In this document: positions 33,253 through 43,667 of the stretch, piece by piece
Layout of the letters: the number at the start of each line of letters is the position of its first letter
Numbering within the stretch: the first letter of the stretch is position 1
From: CALREJ01 sp964533375
GTDB taxonomy: Bacteria > Patescibacteriota > Gracilibacteria > Peribacterales > Peribacteraceae
Length of the DNA stretch: 64,000 nt
Reading direction: 5' to 3'
Assembly (NCBI GenBank): GCA_964533375.1
Contig: CAZHLW010000003.1
Location: forward strand, 20,343 to 84,342
Position numbers and translations under genes: made by a program
The notes under the pieces: generated by a model
The model's input: the letters and a program-made list of their open reading frames with translations, nothing else
Database searches by the model: none
Told to the model about the DNA's origin: nothing

Positions 33253-34094
33253 CAGTATTCTTCAATGAAATGAGGACTCCTGCGCAGGTAAATCCAGACG
33301 CCAAAGCCAAAAATTAACAGACAGACTGCGGTAAATCCTGCCGCATGGACAATGCTTGGCATGCCCTGTGTCGCCGGATACAGAAACACCCGGTGCGCAT
33401 CGTGCATCAGAATCGACATCGGCTGGAAATGGACAACCGCATCGAATGCATCACGCACGGATGAAATACCCGGATCGCCCAGACGTGATAGAAAAGCCTG
33501 ACCGATGGGCTGATGCACATTGTACGCATAGGTAATGGGTGTCAGCCAGAAGAGAATCTGCGTGGCAATCCCCCACAGATGATGAATATCGCGGTAGCGC
33601 AGACAGTACGCACACAGAATCATACCGACGCCCAGGGAGAGCAGTGTCATCTGCAACAGGAGCAAGGGAATGTACCATTGCGCCCAGCTCCAGCTGAACC
33701 CGGTAAAAAACTGGAAGAGGAAAAAAATCAAAAGATGTGTCAGAAAAATAATCAGATTCGTCCATCCGACCATAAACACAAGCAGCAGACGTGGAAAAAC
33801 CATCTGCTGGATAATGGCGGCCTTCTCTTCCAGCATCGACATACAGGCGTTCGTGGTGACTACGAAATGCTCCCAGACGATTATTCCCAGAAACAAATAG
33901 AACGGATACTCCGGAATGGAATGCTGGAGATACGGACCGATGGCGTAGAGAATAACCAGGAATTTCGCGACCGGACCGATGAGCGACCAGAAATACCCGA
34001 GTACGGACCCGCGGTACTTCAACACAAAATCCGACCAGCCGACCGCGGCAATGACGGCAAGTGAATGACGGAATGTGAAACGTTGTCCGGACAT
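33252..34094 (-). CDS. ABC-2 type permease, polysaccharide export
   Basis: 280 residues, about six membrane helices. SDFVLKYRGSVLGYFWSLIGP is the typical start of the Wzm/TagG family, and FWLTPITYAYN is its conserved loop. The ATG is 6 nt from TAGCAT within a palindromic shared promoter. Forms an exporter with the ATPase. Confidence 0.92.
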   Translation of the reverse strand: MSGQRFTFRHSLAVIAAVGWSDFVLKYRGSVLGYFWSLIGPVAKFLVILYAIGPYLQHSIPEYPFYLFLGIIVWEHFVVTTNACMSMLEEKAAIIQQMVFPRLLLVFMVGWTNLIIFLTHLLIFFLFQFFTGFSWSWAQWYIPLLLLQMTLLSLGVGMILCAYCLRYRDIHHLWGIATQILFWLTPITYAYNVHQPIGQAFLSRLGDPGISSVRDAFDAVVHFQPMSILMHDAHRVFLYPATQGMPSIVHAAGFTAVCLLIFGFGVWIYLRRSPHFIEEY

Positions 34095-34099
34095 GACTG

Positions 34100-34111
34100 T
34101 ATGCTAGCATA
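34100..34111. promoter_or_regulatory. Palindromic shared -10 region between wzm-like and GT-C genes
   Basis: TATGCTAGCATA is a perfect 12-bp palindrome that presents TAGCAT on both strands, 6 nt from the minus-strand ATG at 34094 and 10 nt from the plus-strand ATG at 34121. It could serve both genes or bind a regulator. Confidence 0.55.
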
Positions 34112-34120
34112 CCCGCCGAC

Positions 34121-35698
34121 ATGATTGCTTCTTTCCGAGCTTCTTCACCGATGGCCATTGCAGTATTGGGTTCTTTTCTGATGGGGATCGCGGCAACCGG
34201 TCTGCTCTTTGCAGCGTATCCGTACGGACTCATTGCCCCGGATACGTTTGATTATCTAAAGATGGGACAAAGTCTGTTCCAGGGAACAGTACCCATGATG
34301 GAACAGGCCAGAGGCCCGCTGCTGCCGCTGGCGCTGGCGCTGGCAACGCACACATCGAACCCCGGTGCGGTTATACTGTGGATGAACGGCATCCTTTTTG
34401 CTTTCTGTCTGGCAAGCATCGCATGGATGTGCACGTTCCTGTTCCGGAGAGCGCGCTCTGTGTGGCTGTTCACCGGTCTGCTGCTGCTCGTAGAAATCCT
34501 CATCAATCAGCCATTCATCTATATCTCCTTTGCACTGAACGATGCGCCGGCGGCATTCCTGCTGTGCGCAGGAACCATCCTGGCAGTCACAGGATGGTAC
34601 AAACATCTGTCTGCCGCACTGCTGCTTGGTTTTCTTTGTCTGGGTCTGTCGGAAGCCTTCCGTCCCATGATGCTTGTTCCTTTTTTCTGGGGACTTGCGT
34701 GGGTATGGATGTGGCTGCAGCGCAAGCACGCACAGCTCCTCCTGGCAGGCTGTCTGATTGCCCTGTTGCTCCCGATGGGGATATGGCATGTCCGCAATGC
34801 GGTTATCTACGGAAAAGTGCGATCGAATCCTTTTATTGCCTTTCATCTGATGACCCATGCCGTTGAACTCTGGTCAGAGGATGACCGGATTTTTGATGAT
34901 CCTGTCATAAACACCGCATTCCATACCGCCCTGCGGACAAAAACCCTGCCGGAAGAATACAAGGGTCCTGATTTCTTTTATGTCACCATGGAACCATATC
35001 GCACCGTGTTTCTGTTTATGAGTTCACAAATGCCGCTTGTGCAAACCCATGGCTGGCAACCTGATGTCATCAGCCTGAATACCTACAGAGAAGAGTTCGC
35101 TGCACTGATCATGCGTATTGATCTCCAGACATTCCGCAGGCATCCCGTGAAATATATGTCGGCTGCCTGGCGAAAATACCAGGAACTCTATAATAATTTT
35201 CTGCCCCGCAATTATTTCCAGAGTTTCATGGCAAAGGATAGCAAAACCACCTATGCACGGCAGTCTGCTGCTGATGAAATACCCGTATCCCTCAGAAAAA
35301 AATTCCTTCCTGCTGCAGAATGGCAATCATCCGCGCTATCGGATACGGCAGCTTCTTTTCTCTTTGCCCTGTCTCTTCCACTGCATATCCGACCGTTTCT
35401 TTTCACAGCGGCATCGGGATATTTCCTTGCAGTCCACCTATGTACCGTAGCGGCTCTGGCACTCTTTGTTTCAAAACGATTACGGCAGGCTCTGGAACTG
35501 GATACCGATACTCACCGTTTTGCCTGGATACTGATGACGGTGTTTTTCCTCACAGCTTTCCTGCATTTTGCTGCCACTGCATTTCTGACAGTTCTACAGG
35601 ATGTCCGCTACAGCAGCCCGGGCGTGATCCCCTGCCAGCTGATACTCTTCCTTGCTGCCAGTCTGCTTTTGCAGCATCTGTCTTTCCGCAAGAAATAA
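34121..35698 (+). CDS. GT-C type membrane glycosyltransferase (PMT/ArnT-like), copy 1
   Basis: 525 residues, about ten to eleven membrane helices. The first extracytoplasmic loop carries AAYPYGLIAPDTFDYLKMG, where the acidic residues match the catalytic Asp of GT-C enzymes. LPMGIWHVRNAVIYGK is the arginine-containing stretch seen in such proteins. GT-C enzymes use polyprenyl-phosphate sugars and transfer them to proteins or lipids on the outer face. Paralogous to the next gene. The Ser-rich proteins just downstream are possible acceptors (inference). Confidence 0.75.
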   Translation: MIASFRASSPMAIAVLGSFLMGIAATGLLFAAYPYGLIAPDTFDYLKMGQSLFQGTVPMMEQARGPLLPLALALATHTSNPGAVILWMNGILFAFCLASIAWMCTFLFRRARSVWLFTGLLLLVEILINQPFIYISFALNDAPAAFLLCAGTILAVTGWYKHLSAALLLGFLCLGLSEAFRPMMLVPFFWGLAWVWMWLQRKHAQLLLAGCLIALLLPMGIWHVRNAVIYGKVRSNPFIAFHLMTHAVELWSEDDRIFDDPVINTAFHTALRTKTLPEEYKGPDFFYVTMEPYRTVFLFMSSQMPLVQTHGWQPDVISLNTYREEFAALIMRIDLQTFRRHPVKYMSAAWRKYQELYNNFLPRNYFQSFMAKDSKTTYARQSAADEIPVSLRKKFLPAAEWQSSALSDTAASFLFALSLPLHIRPFLFTAASGYFLAVHLCTVAALALFVSKRLRQALELDTDTHRFAWILMTVFFLTAFLHFAATAFLTVLQDVRYSSPGVIPCQLILFLAASLLLQHLSFRKK

Positions 35699-35718
35699 TA
35701 TCGTTATGAAAAAACTGG

Positions 35719-35724
35719 TATCCT
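35719..35724 (+). promoter_or_regulatory. -10 element of second GT-C gene, leaderless
   Basis: TATCCT then GCGCGCC and the ATG at 35732. Confidence 0.5.
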
Positions 35725-35731
35725 GCGCGCC

Positions 35732-37333
35732 ATGACATCCGTACGTTTACAACTGACACCTGTTGTTCTCGCCGTGGCGGCGTCTTTCGCGCTTGGCATA
35801 CTGGCAACACTCTTGTTGTGGATTGCCTATCCGTACGGACTCATCACTCCGGACAGTTACGATTATCTGCGGGCGGGAGAGACCATGCTGCACCCCACTG
35901 CCGCCCTCTACGACAAATCACGGGGACCGCTCCTCCCGCTATTGCTGGCTCTTCTGACCCATACCCCGTTTCCCGGTGCGCTTTTGTTGTGGATAAACGG
36001 CATTCTTTTTTCCCTGGCAATAGCGGCGGCGGCATGGACGGGCACTCTGGTGTTTAAGAAAGCGGAGGCAGGCTTTCTGTTGGCATTTATTCTGCTTGCT
36101 ACCGAACTTCTTTTGAACCAGCCGTTTTTTTATGCCGCCTTTGCTCTGACAGACGGACCTGCTGCCTATCTGCTCTTTGCGGGAACACTTCTTGCAACGG
36201 GAGGATGGTGGCAGAAATCGAAGGCAGCGCTGATTGGAGGATTTCTATGCCTGGGACTATCGGAAGCATTCCGACCGATGCTTTTGATTGCAGCCCTGTG
36301 GGGATGTGCCGGTATAGGAATGTGGCTGTATTGCAATAAACGCGGAGTGCAAAAAAGTATTCTAGCCCTCTGTCTGGCAGTCCTACTGCTTCCTATTGGG
36401 ATATGGAACATCCGCAATGCCATTGTCTACAAAAACACGGAGCCTTCGCTGATGGGAGCACACTTACTGTCGCATGCAGCAACTCTTTGGACAGACGATG
36501 AAAAAGTGATCGACGATCCTGTTGCAAACAGCATTCTGCTGGCAAAAAGATGGAGTACCGATTTGCCGCCGCCGTACGACGGACCGCGTGTGTTTGGATT
36601 ATTGCCCCATCCGTCTGACTCCGCCGTCAGATTTTTTGCCTCACAAACACCGACGTACAAAGCCGAAGGATGGCAACCTGCGCGTATTCCGGCAGAAATA
36701 TATAGGCAAGAAACACTCATCCTGCTGCTCCCCGTCTCAATCCATACAATCATACGACACCCTTTTGGATATGCACGTCAGGTTTTGATCGGGTATGCAG
36801 AACTCTATGACCGCCATAAAAATGAGGATTATCTGCAGAGCTTCCTGACAGCAAAAGCGAAAGAGACCTACGACCGTCTGTGGCAAATACAGATTATTCC
36901 CGAAAGTCTCAAAGAGACATTCCTGAAACGGGAACGATCCGATCCGCTGAGGACGGCAGCGTTTGCGAGCAGCATCCTGTGGTCTCTTGCTCTGCCCATC
37001 CAATGGCCGGAGGTGATGCGACAGCTCTTTCTTCCCTTTATTCTGCTTGTTCACGCCTGCGGATTACTTGGATGCATGTTGGCCTTCTCTCCGGTAATGA
37101 GGAAGCATCTTGGTGTGCAGGAACGGACTGGAAAAATATTCGCCGTCCTAATGGCAACGTTGTTTTTCACCACAGCGATCCCCGCGCTCTTCGTCGCATC
37201 CATTACACGTATGCTGGAAACACGGTACGCCGCTCCGGGGATGATGCCGTCTCATTTTCTCCTGCTCCTTGCAGCGGGAATGCTGCTGTCAAAAATCACG
37301 GACAACTGGAAGAACCGGAGTAGTACAAAATAA
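35732..37333 (+). CDS. GT-C type membrane glycosyltransferase, copy 2
   Basis: 533 residues, co-linear with the preceding gene: IAYPYGLITPDSYDYLRAG against AAYPYGLIAPDTFDYLKMG, SRGPLLPLLLALLTHTPFPG against ARGPLLPLALALATHTSNPG, LPIGIWNIRNAIVYKN against LPMGIWHVRNAVIYGK. A tandem duplication that kept the candidate catalytic loop. It ends 7 nt from the convergent end of the giant-protein array with no terminator visible. Confidence 0.75.
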   Translation: MTSVRLQLTPVVLAVAASFALGILATLLLWIAYPYGLITPDSYDYLRAGETMLHPTAALYDKSRGPLLPLLLALLTHTPFPGALLLWINGILFSLAIAAAAWTGTLVFKKAEAGFLLAFILLATELLLNQPFFYAAFALTDGPAAYLLFAGTLLATGGWWQKSKAALIGGFLCLGLSEAFRPMLLIAALWGCAGIGMWLYCNKRGVQKSILALCLAVLLLPIGIWNIRNAIVYKNTEPSLMGAHLLSHAATLWTDDEKVIDDPVANSILLAKRWSTDLPPPYDGPRVFGLLPHPSDSAVRFFASQTPTYKAEGWQPARIPAEIYRQETLILLLPVSIHTIIRHPFGYARQVLIGYAELYDRHKNEDYLQSFLTAKAKETYDRLWQIQIIPESLKETFLKRERSDPLRTAAFASSILWSLALPIQWPEVMRQLFLPFILLVHACGLLGCMLAFSPVMRKHLGVQERTGKIFAVLMATLFFTTAIPALFVASITRMLETRYAAPGMMPSHFLLLLAAGMLLSKITDNWKNRSSTK

Positions 37334-37340
37334 TAGTGTT

Positions 37341-40253
37341 TTAGACAACCCGGCGGCGGCGCATCCACGCATATCCCGCAGCCGCACCCGCAGCCATGAT
37401 GGCTAATGTTGCCGGGCCCGACGCCGTGTTCTCGGGCGGCAGTCCGGTTGTCGGATCGATGACTGTTCCCGTGCCGGATGTAGCAGACGGCGTTCCGGTT
37501 GTCTGTCCCGGCTGGAACGGCAGTTCGATGACGGTGCCGGGAAGGACAGATGGAGATGCGTGCGCAAAGCGGCAAAGTGCCGTACAGGTCGAACCGGGCT
37601 GGCCGTTTTGGGAACCTTCATCACAGAGTTCGAGCGGTGTGTCGACCACGCCGTCACCGCAGCGTCCGAGCGAACAATCGGGGCGGCACTCCACATTCGG
37701 CTGCCAGAGATTTTTAGAACCGTTGTCGCACTCTTCACCGGCATCAATCCGTCCGTTTCCGCAGGCATTGAAGACGACAATCGTCGCAGATGATGTTGAT
37801 GATTCAGTATCTTCACCCGTACCAGACGACACTGACGACATAACTACAGAGAAGGGTACGGATGACCTGCCGGTCACCGGAACACTGGAAGACTGCCCGA
37901 TACAACGGAGACACGGCGTCACAGTGTCTGTCACACACACGGCATTCTGCGTTGCGCAGAAATCACTGCCGCCATCTGCACATTCGTTCCCTGTGCACAT
38001 GCCGGTCAGGAACGGCTGGGAGCTGCGTGACGACCGGCTGCTGTTATTCAGCAGATATTTACAGGAGGGGGAGCAGGCAAAGCGGTTACCCTGATCTTTG
38101 AACTGCGGCTCACATTCTTCCCCGCGTTCCGGCTGCAATACGCCATCGCCGCAGAATCCTCCGTTTTGTGTGCAGGTACGGGAGCAGAGACTGTTTGGCA
38201 TTCCATTTCTGTTGCCGTTATCACATTCTTCCGATCCTTCGCGCCGTCCGTTGCCGCAGACCGGAACAAATCCGGTGGATGAAGACAGCGATACCTCGCT
38301 CTCTGCACTGCTGCGCGAGGATGAGCGGCTCGATACGACGCTGGAACTGGACCGGCTGCTACTGGAAGAACTCCTGGAGGACGACACAGAGGATACGCGT
38401 GAGGAAGAAACGGACGAACGCCTGCTACTACTGACCGACGAAATCCTGGAAGAAGAAACGGAGGAGCGGGAGGAGGATCTGCCTGAAGAGACGGACGATG
38501 CGCGGGAGGAAGAGACCGAAGAGGACCGTAGAGATGAAGATCTATTCGATGATTGTGACGATGCAGAAGACGAGCGGGAGGAAGTGGAGGAAGACCTGGA
38601 TGATGACACAGACGATGATAATGATGATTGCGATGAAGACACTGAGGACCTGCTGGAGGACACTGAAGAATGACTGCTTTGCGAAGAAGACCGCGATGAA
38701 GAGACGGAAGAGGCAGATGAGCGAGAGGAAGTGCTGCTCAGGCTGTGTGACGAACCGGATGACACGCTGGAAGAAGACCGGCTGGAGGATAATGACGATG
38801 AGCGTGATGAAGAGACGGAGGATGATCGTGAAGAAGAATGCGAAGAAGTGCTGCTTGCGGAGGAACGGGAGCTGGAACCGGTCGGACACAGATGTTGTTC
38901 CAGCAGTTCTTCAAACGTACAGGGCGTACAGGAGCTGCCATCCGGGAATTCGCTGATCGTGAGGAAATCCTTGCAGGACTGCGTGCACATCATGTCCTGC
39001 GGATCGGTACAGGAAATACAGATATCACGCCGGACACAATCGAGACAGGTATGACCCGCTGTCACACAGGAATCTTCAGGAGTACTGGCGTTTGACTGGG
39101 AATTGCCGGAAGACGCAGCACTGCTTCTGCTGCTGCTTACGCGTGATGACGACCGTGCGGATGATGCGCTGCTTGGCCTGGATCCGTTGCTGCCGGTACT
39201 ACCGGTACTGCCTGTTGATCCTGTGCTTCCTGTTGTTCCGGTATCTCCGCCATCCCCTCCCGGATCCCCGCCGGGACCGCCAGGTCCGCCCGGACCGGAA
39301 TCAATACCACTCGGTCCTCCGGCTGGAGTGCCGGCTGTTGCATTCCCTGCGGTTGCGTTGGTAGAAAGGGTCCCCGAAGGGATACCGGCAACGACGCCGG
39401 AAGGGGTACCCGCAGGAATACCGGTACCACCACCGCCGCCGGATCTACAAATCGAGTCCGCTTCACCCATACTTTCACTGCAAGCATAACTCCCCTCATA
39501 GTAGCCACGGGGTGAGCATCCCGCTGTTTCCGGATCACATGCGCACTTGGGATCGGTGTTGCCGGGTTCGCATGTCGCACAGTTCTGGAAAAGACCGGTA
39601 CCACATTGCGTGGGAAAGCCATCATCACTGGGATTTCCTTCACAGAAGACACATGCAAGTTTGCCGCACGTTTCCCCGGGACTCCGGTACGAAAAATCAT
39701 GACGGGAATTTGCGCTGTTTGCACAGGTCGGACAGACATCTTCACAACATTGCACGCCGGCCGGACGTGAACATTCACAGAAAAATCCTCCCGTATCGGC
39801 ATCGGTACAGGTAAGGCCGGCTTTACACGTTGTCCCCATGGGCATTCCTGAATTGTTCGGACCTCTGAAACAACAGGTGAAATTACATTTATCGCCTAAT
39901 TTACCCGGTTGTATGATGCCGGCTTCATCTACCACACACGTAGGGGTATCGGGATCGCAGAAGTTTGTGACAATACACGCACCCGCCTGGCAGGTTCCAG
40001 CCTGCCCGTTCACATTACATTGTGCATTATTGTTTCTCCGGCATATGCCCGCACCACAGGGATTCGTCGGACCCATATAGGTATACTCGGGTGGACAGTT
40101 GCACTGGTTGTCTATGGGCGATGTCGTACAAACCGTCGTGGGATTTGCCGTAATAATGGCCGTTACCGGCGTCTCTTTCTGCTGCAACCGCACCGTCACA
40201 AAAACCGTGAGTGCAACAAGCGGCAGGAGAATGAAAAGAAAGCGACGATCCAC
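37341..40253 (-). CDS. Giant Cys/Ser-rich surface protein 1
   Basis: 970 residues, GTG start 7 nt after TACACT. Membrane segment at 4-22. Cys-rich region about 40-290; Gly/Pro/Thr stretch with GSTGSTGS repeats about 290-360; Cys module (SCVTAGHTCLDC to CTPCTFEELLEQHLCP) about 400-450. A mucin-like Ser/Arg tract of about 200 residues (SSSRSSSVSS units) spans about 455-660. Then CGNG...EECDNG repeats of the myxococcal Cys-rich type (two pairs), VLPGTVIELPF, and the C-terminal tail PPENTASGPAT followed by a hydrophobic stretch and RRRR. It lacks the CCDGGG module of copies 2-4. Probably a secreted, disulfide-rich adhesin or stalk; function not known. Confidence 0.8.
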   Translation of the reverse strand: MDRRFLFILLPLVALTVFVTVRLQQKETPVTAIITANPTTVCTTSPIDNQCNCPPEYTYMGPTNPCGAGICRRNNNAQCNVNGQAGTCQAGACIVTNFCDPDTPTCVVDEAGIIQPGKLGDKCNFTCCFRGPNNSGMPMGTTCKAGLTCTDADTGGFFCECSRPAGVQCCEDVCPTCANSANSRHDFSYRSPGETCGKLACVFCEGNPSDDGFPTQCGTGLFQNCATCEPGNTDPKCACDPETAGCSPRGYYEGSYACSESMGEADSICRSGGGGGTGIPAGTPSGVVAGIPSGTLSTNATAGNATAGTPAGGPSGIDSGPGGPGGPGGDPGGDGGDTGTTGSTGSTGSTGSTGSNGSRPSSASSARSSSRVSSSRSSAASSGNSQSNASTPEDSCVTAGHTCLDCVRRDICISCTDPQDMMCTQSCKDFLTISEFPDGSSCTPCTFEELLEQHLCPTGSSSRSSASSTSSHSSSRSSSVSSSRSSSLSSSRSSSSVSSGSSHSLSSTSSRSSASSVSSSRSSSQSSHSSVSSSRSSVSSSQSSLSSSVSSSRSSSTSSRSSSASSQSSNRSSSLRSSSVSSSRASSVSSGRSSSRSSVSSSRISSVSSSRRSSVSSSRVSSVSSSRSSSSSSRSSSSVVSSRSSSRSSAESEVSLSSSTGFVPVCGNGRREGSEECDNGNRNGMPNSLCSRTCTQNGGFCGDGVLQPERGEECEPQFKDQGNRFACSPSCKYLLNNSSRSSRSSQPFLTGMCTGNECADGGSDFCATQNAVCVTDTVTPCLRCIGQSSSVPVTGRSSVPFSVVMSSVSSGTGEDTESSTSSATIVVFNACGNGRIDAGEECDNGSKNLWQPNVECRPDCSLGRCGDGVVDTPLELCDEGSQNGQPGSTCTALCRFAHASPSVLPGTVIELPFQPGQTTGTPSATSGTGTVIDPTTGLPPENTASGPATLAIMAAGAAAGYAWMRRRRVV

Positions 40254-40268
40254 GGCAGGAAGTGTAGC

Positions 40269-43200
40269 TTAGAATTTCTTCCGTCGCATCCACGCAAAGC
40301 CCGCTGCAGCTCCTGCAGCCATAATGGCAATGGTGGCGGGACCCGACGCCGTGTTTTCAGGCGGATCGAGCATATCTGCCGGGATGACATCGACTGTTCC
40401 GGTCACCTGTCCCTCCAGAGGATTGTCCGGAGCCGGAGTGAACGGCAGTTCAATTACCGTTGCGGGCAGGACCGACGCATCAGACGGCCTGCGGCATAGA
40501 GACGTACAGAGCGATCCCAACAATCCGTTTTGTGATCCCAGATCACACAGTTCCAGCGGCGTATCCACTACACCATCCCCGCAGCGGCCGAATGTGCAGT
40601 CCGGACGGCAGAATGCATTGGCACGGACGGAGTTCAGTACGCCATCATCACACTGTTCACCGGGATCGAAGCGCCCGTTGCCGCAATTGGCCGCGGCAAT
40701 GAAAACGGCGGAAGAAGCGGATGAAGATCGGCCTGCAAAACTCCGGGAGGATACATTGAAGGATGACGGCCTGAAGGGGGGTTTAGACGGATCATTGGGA
40801 ACACAGAGGATGCAGGGAACCGCAGCGTCCTGCACACACGTGGCATCCTGCGCACCGCAGAATTCTGATCCCCCAAGGCTGCATTCGATGCCGGAACAGA
40901 TGCCCGGATCTTCCTCGACAACCAAAACCGGGGCAGATGAACGCTGAGAGGAATAGATGTACCGACAACTCTGCGAGCAGGCGAGCGGCGCATTGTTGGA
41001 CACAAGCGAGGGTTCGCAATCCTCCCCCAAACGGGCCTGCACAATGCCATCGCCGCATGATGCACGCGTGAAACGGCAGGCAGTACTGCACAGACTGTTT
41101 CTGCCGCCATTCAGGGCGCCGTCATCACATTCTTCGATTCCTTCGCGGCGGTTATTGCCGCAGGTGCTGGTGCGCAAAGAGGAAGAATGCCCGGAAATAA
41201 GGCGGCAGGTATTCGGGTTACAGTTGGAAGCGGGATCTGTCAGGTTGGGTTCGCAGTTTTCCCCGATGAGCGATTCGATGATGCCATCACCGCATTCCCC
41301 TCCTTCAATTCTGCAGCTGCCGTTACAGCCGTCATCGTTCCGGGTGTTGCCGTCGTCACATTCTTCGCTGCATTCGCGGGTGCCATTTCCACAAATGTTC
41401 ATGCAGGAATTTGGGGAAGAAGACGAGTCTGATGCAGGAAACTCAGAACAGCTGATACAGGGCAAATCGCCAATCGCCGTACAGAAAGGACGATTCACAG
41501 AAGCGCAGAATGCCTGTGCTGCAGGATTGTCGCAGGCAGCGGGATCGCAAAGATTGGACAGACCGGATGACGTACTTCCTGCAGAGCCGTTGCTGCCGTT
41601 TGATCCGCTGGAACCATTTGATCCGGTACTTCCGGTAGATCCATTCGAAGCACCCGAGCCGTTGCTGCCGTTTGATCCGGCCGAAGAAAGGTTCTGCGTA
41701 CAAACCTGACAATTACTAAAACCGCAACCCTGCAACGGTCCGCCACAGAAGAGGCCGACGCAGCAGTAGCCAAAAGTTGCCGACGACACAGAAGACAGGC
41801 TGGACGAAGAGCTGGCAGATGATGTGCTGCTTTGGGAGGATATTGATGATGATTGAGACGAGGACTGACTACTGCTCTGGGAAGATGATTGTGATGATGA
41901 CACGGACGAAGAGCTGGCGGATGACCTGCTGCTCTGGGAGGAAGAGCGGGACGAAGAAACGGACGATGAAAAACGCGAAGAGACCGATGATGCGCTACTG
42001 CTTTGTGATGACGCCGATGATACGGAAGAGAAGCTACCGGACGATACAGAGGAAGATGAACTGGAAGAAACCGATGAAGAGCGTGATGCTGAAGAATTGC
42101 TGCTTCCTCCGGACGATGATCCTCCGCTGCTGGGACAGGCTGCAGGCTCATTCAAAACCTGCTGCACGGTGCAGGGAGTACACGCCGCTCCATCCGGATA
42201 GCGGTTGGTGACAATAATATTCGTACAGGATTGTGTGCAGGGATCATTCGGTCCGGCATTGGGGCAAGACACACACGTCTGTCTGGTTGTACAGTCCGCA
42301 CAGGCACGGCCGGGTGCTGTACAGTTGATAGAGGATTGTGATGAACTTTGGGATGATACGGACGATGCGGATGATGCAGATGACGAACGGGAAGATTGTG
42401 AAGAAACCGAGGAAGAGCTGCGGGACGAACTTCTGGAGCTGCTGGCAGATGAACGCGAACTTTGGGATGATGCTGAAGACGCACTGCTTGCGCACGGACA
42501 GACCGGCACTTGCGTATAGCCGTTTCCCGCTCCACTGCAGGCATCAAAATAATTCACCGTCGCATAATCCTTGCCGGAATCCGCGGTCAGTGTCATGGTG
42601 TTCGTACCGCCTCCGTCGCAACAGCCGGGGCCTGACCACGTGGTTGTAAATTTTACCTTTCCGCAGCTATCCGCAAAATTACAGTCTGTGCTCTCGGTGG
42701 TACTGCAGGATCCTGCTGCCAGAAGATCTGCGGATGTTTTCCCCAGAGAGAGATTGATGCTTGTGGCGACCGCGGTGTTCTGATGAAACGCATTGCCTCC
42801 TCCGCCCGCACACGTACAACTCAAAAGCGGTTGTCCCGCAGTACAGACTCCCGATTTACACTGACTTTCCGTTTTGTTCTGACAGTTATAAGTGCTGCAG
42901 GGTGTGTTTTCAGTAACTGCCGGATGCGTGCAGGAACCGCCGGAGCAAATATCATTGGTGCAGGGATTATTGTCATTACAGTTTGTAGCCTGGTTTTGGG
43001 TGGTGCATTGTCCGGAAGACGGTAGCTGTTGGCAGTTACGCGGGAACGTACATCTGCCACCCGAACAAATGTAATCCGCAGGGCAATCTGCACTGGTGCC
43101 ACAGGTATGTACCATGGGAAGTTCCGCAATTGCCACACACCGGACAGCAGCCGACACCCCTTTCCAGCAGCCGGGAAAGGGATCATAACAAGTGGGAAAC

Positions 43201-43619
43201 CATTCGTATCCAGGATCAATCATCGTATTCGCCCATCCGTTTGTTGCACCGTTCCCCACCTGATTATCACAAATACCGGCGCAAGATTTTGGAGGGTGTG
43301 ATGCATTGCATTGCGAATTGGGTCCTCCCAAATCAGTCATTTCTGCTTTATCGAACACCAATCCATATCCCGACGGGCATTCAAAATTGTAGGATTCTGT
43401 TCCATCCACCGTACATTGTGTACCCGGCGGGCAGTTACAAATATGGGTATACGACCATACCGGCTTTGTGCACCACCCTGACGGACTTTGATTGGTGACG
43501 GCCTGAGCAGTGAGACTCTTCCCGACGTTCTGCGTCTTTCCGTAGAAAGCCACACACACAAAAAACATCAGAACTCCGGTTATGAGGAAGCCGTTTTGCC
43601 TAGAAGAGAGCAATGCCAT
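40269..43619 (-). CDS. Giant Cys/Ser-rich surface protein 2
   Basis: 1116 residues from an ATG 10 nt after TACGAT; a frame 14 residues longer (to 43661) is possible. Membrane segment about 10-28. Cys-rich region with the shared WSGPGCCDGGGTNTMTL module up to about 375; Ser tract about 380-426; CTAPGRACADC to CTPCTVQQVLNEPAACP module; second Ser tract about 503-613; YCCVGLFCGGPLQGC module; GSNGS linker about 643-683. Then four CGNG/CGDG units (EECDDGNTRNDDGCNGSC, EECDDGALNGGRNSLCSTAC), VLPATVIELPF, and PPENTASGPAT with tail RRKK. Confidence 0.8.
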   Translation of the reverse strand: MALLSSRQNGFLITGVLMFFVCVAFYGKTQNVGKSLTAQAVTNQSPSGWCTKPVWSYTHICNCPPGTQCTVDGTESYNFECPSGYGLVFDKAEMTDLGGPNSQCNASHPPKSCAGICDNQVGNGATNGWANTMIDPGYEWFPTCYDPFPGCWKGVSAAVRCVAIAELPMVHTCGTSADCPADYICSGGRCTFPRNCQQLPSSGQCTTQNQATNCNDNNPCTNDICSGGSCTHPAVTENTPCSTYNCQNKTESQCKSGVCTAGQPLLSCTCAGGGGNAFHQNTAVATSINLSLGKTSADLLAAGSCSTTESTDCNFADSCGKVKFTTTWSGPGCCDGGGTNTMTLTADSGKDYATVNYFDACSGAGNGYTQVPVCPCASSASSASSQSSRSSASSSRSSSRSSSSVSSQSSRSSSASSASSVSSQSSSQSSINCTAPGRACADCTTRQTCVSCPNAGPNDPCTQSCTNIIVTNRYPDGAACTPCTVQQVLNEPAACPSSGGSSSGGSSNSSASRSSSVSSSSSSSVSSGSFSSVSSASSQSSSASSVSSRFSSSVSSSRSSSQSSRSSASSSSVSSSQSSSQSSSQSSSQSSSISSQSSTSSASSSSSLSSVSSATFGYCCVGLFCGGPLQGCGFSNCQVCTQNLSSAGSNGSNGSGASNGSTGSTGSNGSSGSNGSNGSAGSTSSGLSNLCDPAACDNPAAQAFCASVNRPFCTAIGDLPCISCSEFPASDSSSSPNSCMNICGNGTRECSEECDDGNTRNDDGCNGSCRIEGGECGDGIIESLIGENCEPNLTDPASNCNPNTCRLISGHSSSLRTSTCGNNRREGIEECDDGALNGGRNSLCSTACRFTRASCGDGIVQARLGEDCEPSLVSNNAPLACSQSCRYIYSSQRSSAPVLVVEEDPGICSGIECSLGGSEFCGAQDATCVQDAAVPCILCVPNDPSKPPFRPSSFNVSSRSFAGRSSSASSAVFIAAANCGNGRFDPGEQCDDGVLNSVRANAFCRPDCTFGRCGDGVVDTPLELCDLGSQNGLLGSLCTSLCRRPSDASVLPATVIELPFTPAPDNPLEGQVTGTVDVIPADMLDPPENTASGPATIAIMAAGAAAGFAWMRRKKF

Positions 43620-43667
43620 GCAAGGCACAATCGTACCGGACCGCTTTGGAAAAAACGACATTTTCTC

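Noticed and set aside
38098..38673. Glu/Asp-rich open frames on the plus strand opposite the giant proteins (also near 42205-42519, 45232-45477, 48319-48630)
   Set aside because: They are antisense readings of Ser/Arg codon repeats (TCN, AGC, CGN), which give GAN-rich complements without stops. The minus-strand frames are far longer and carry conserved Cys modules.
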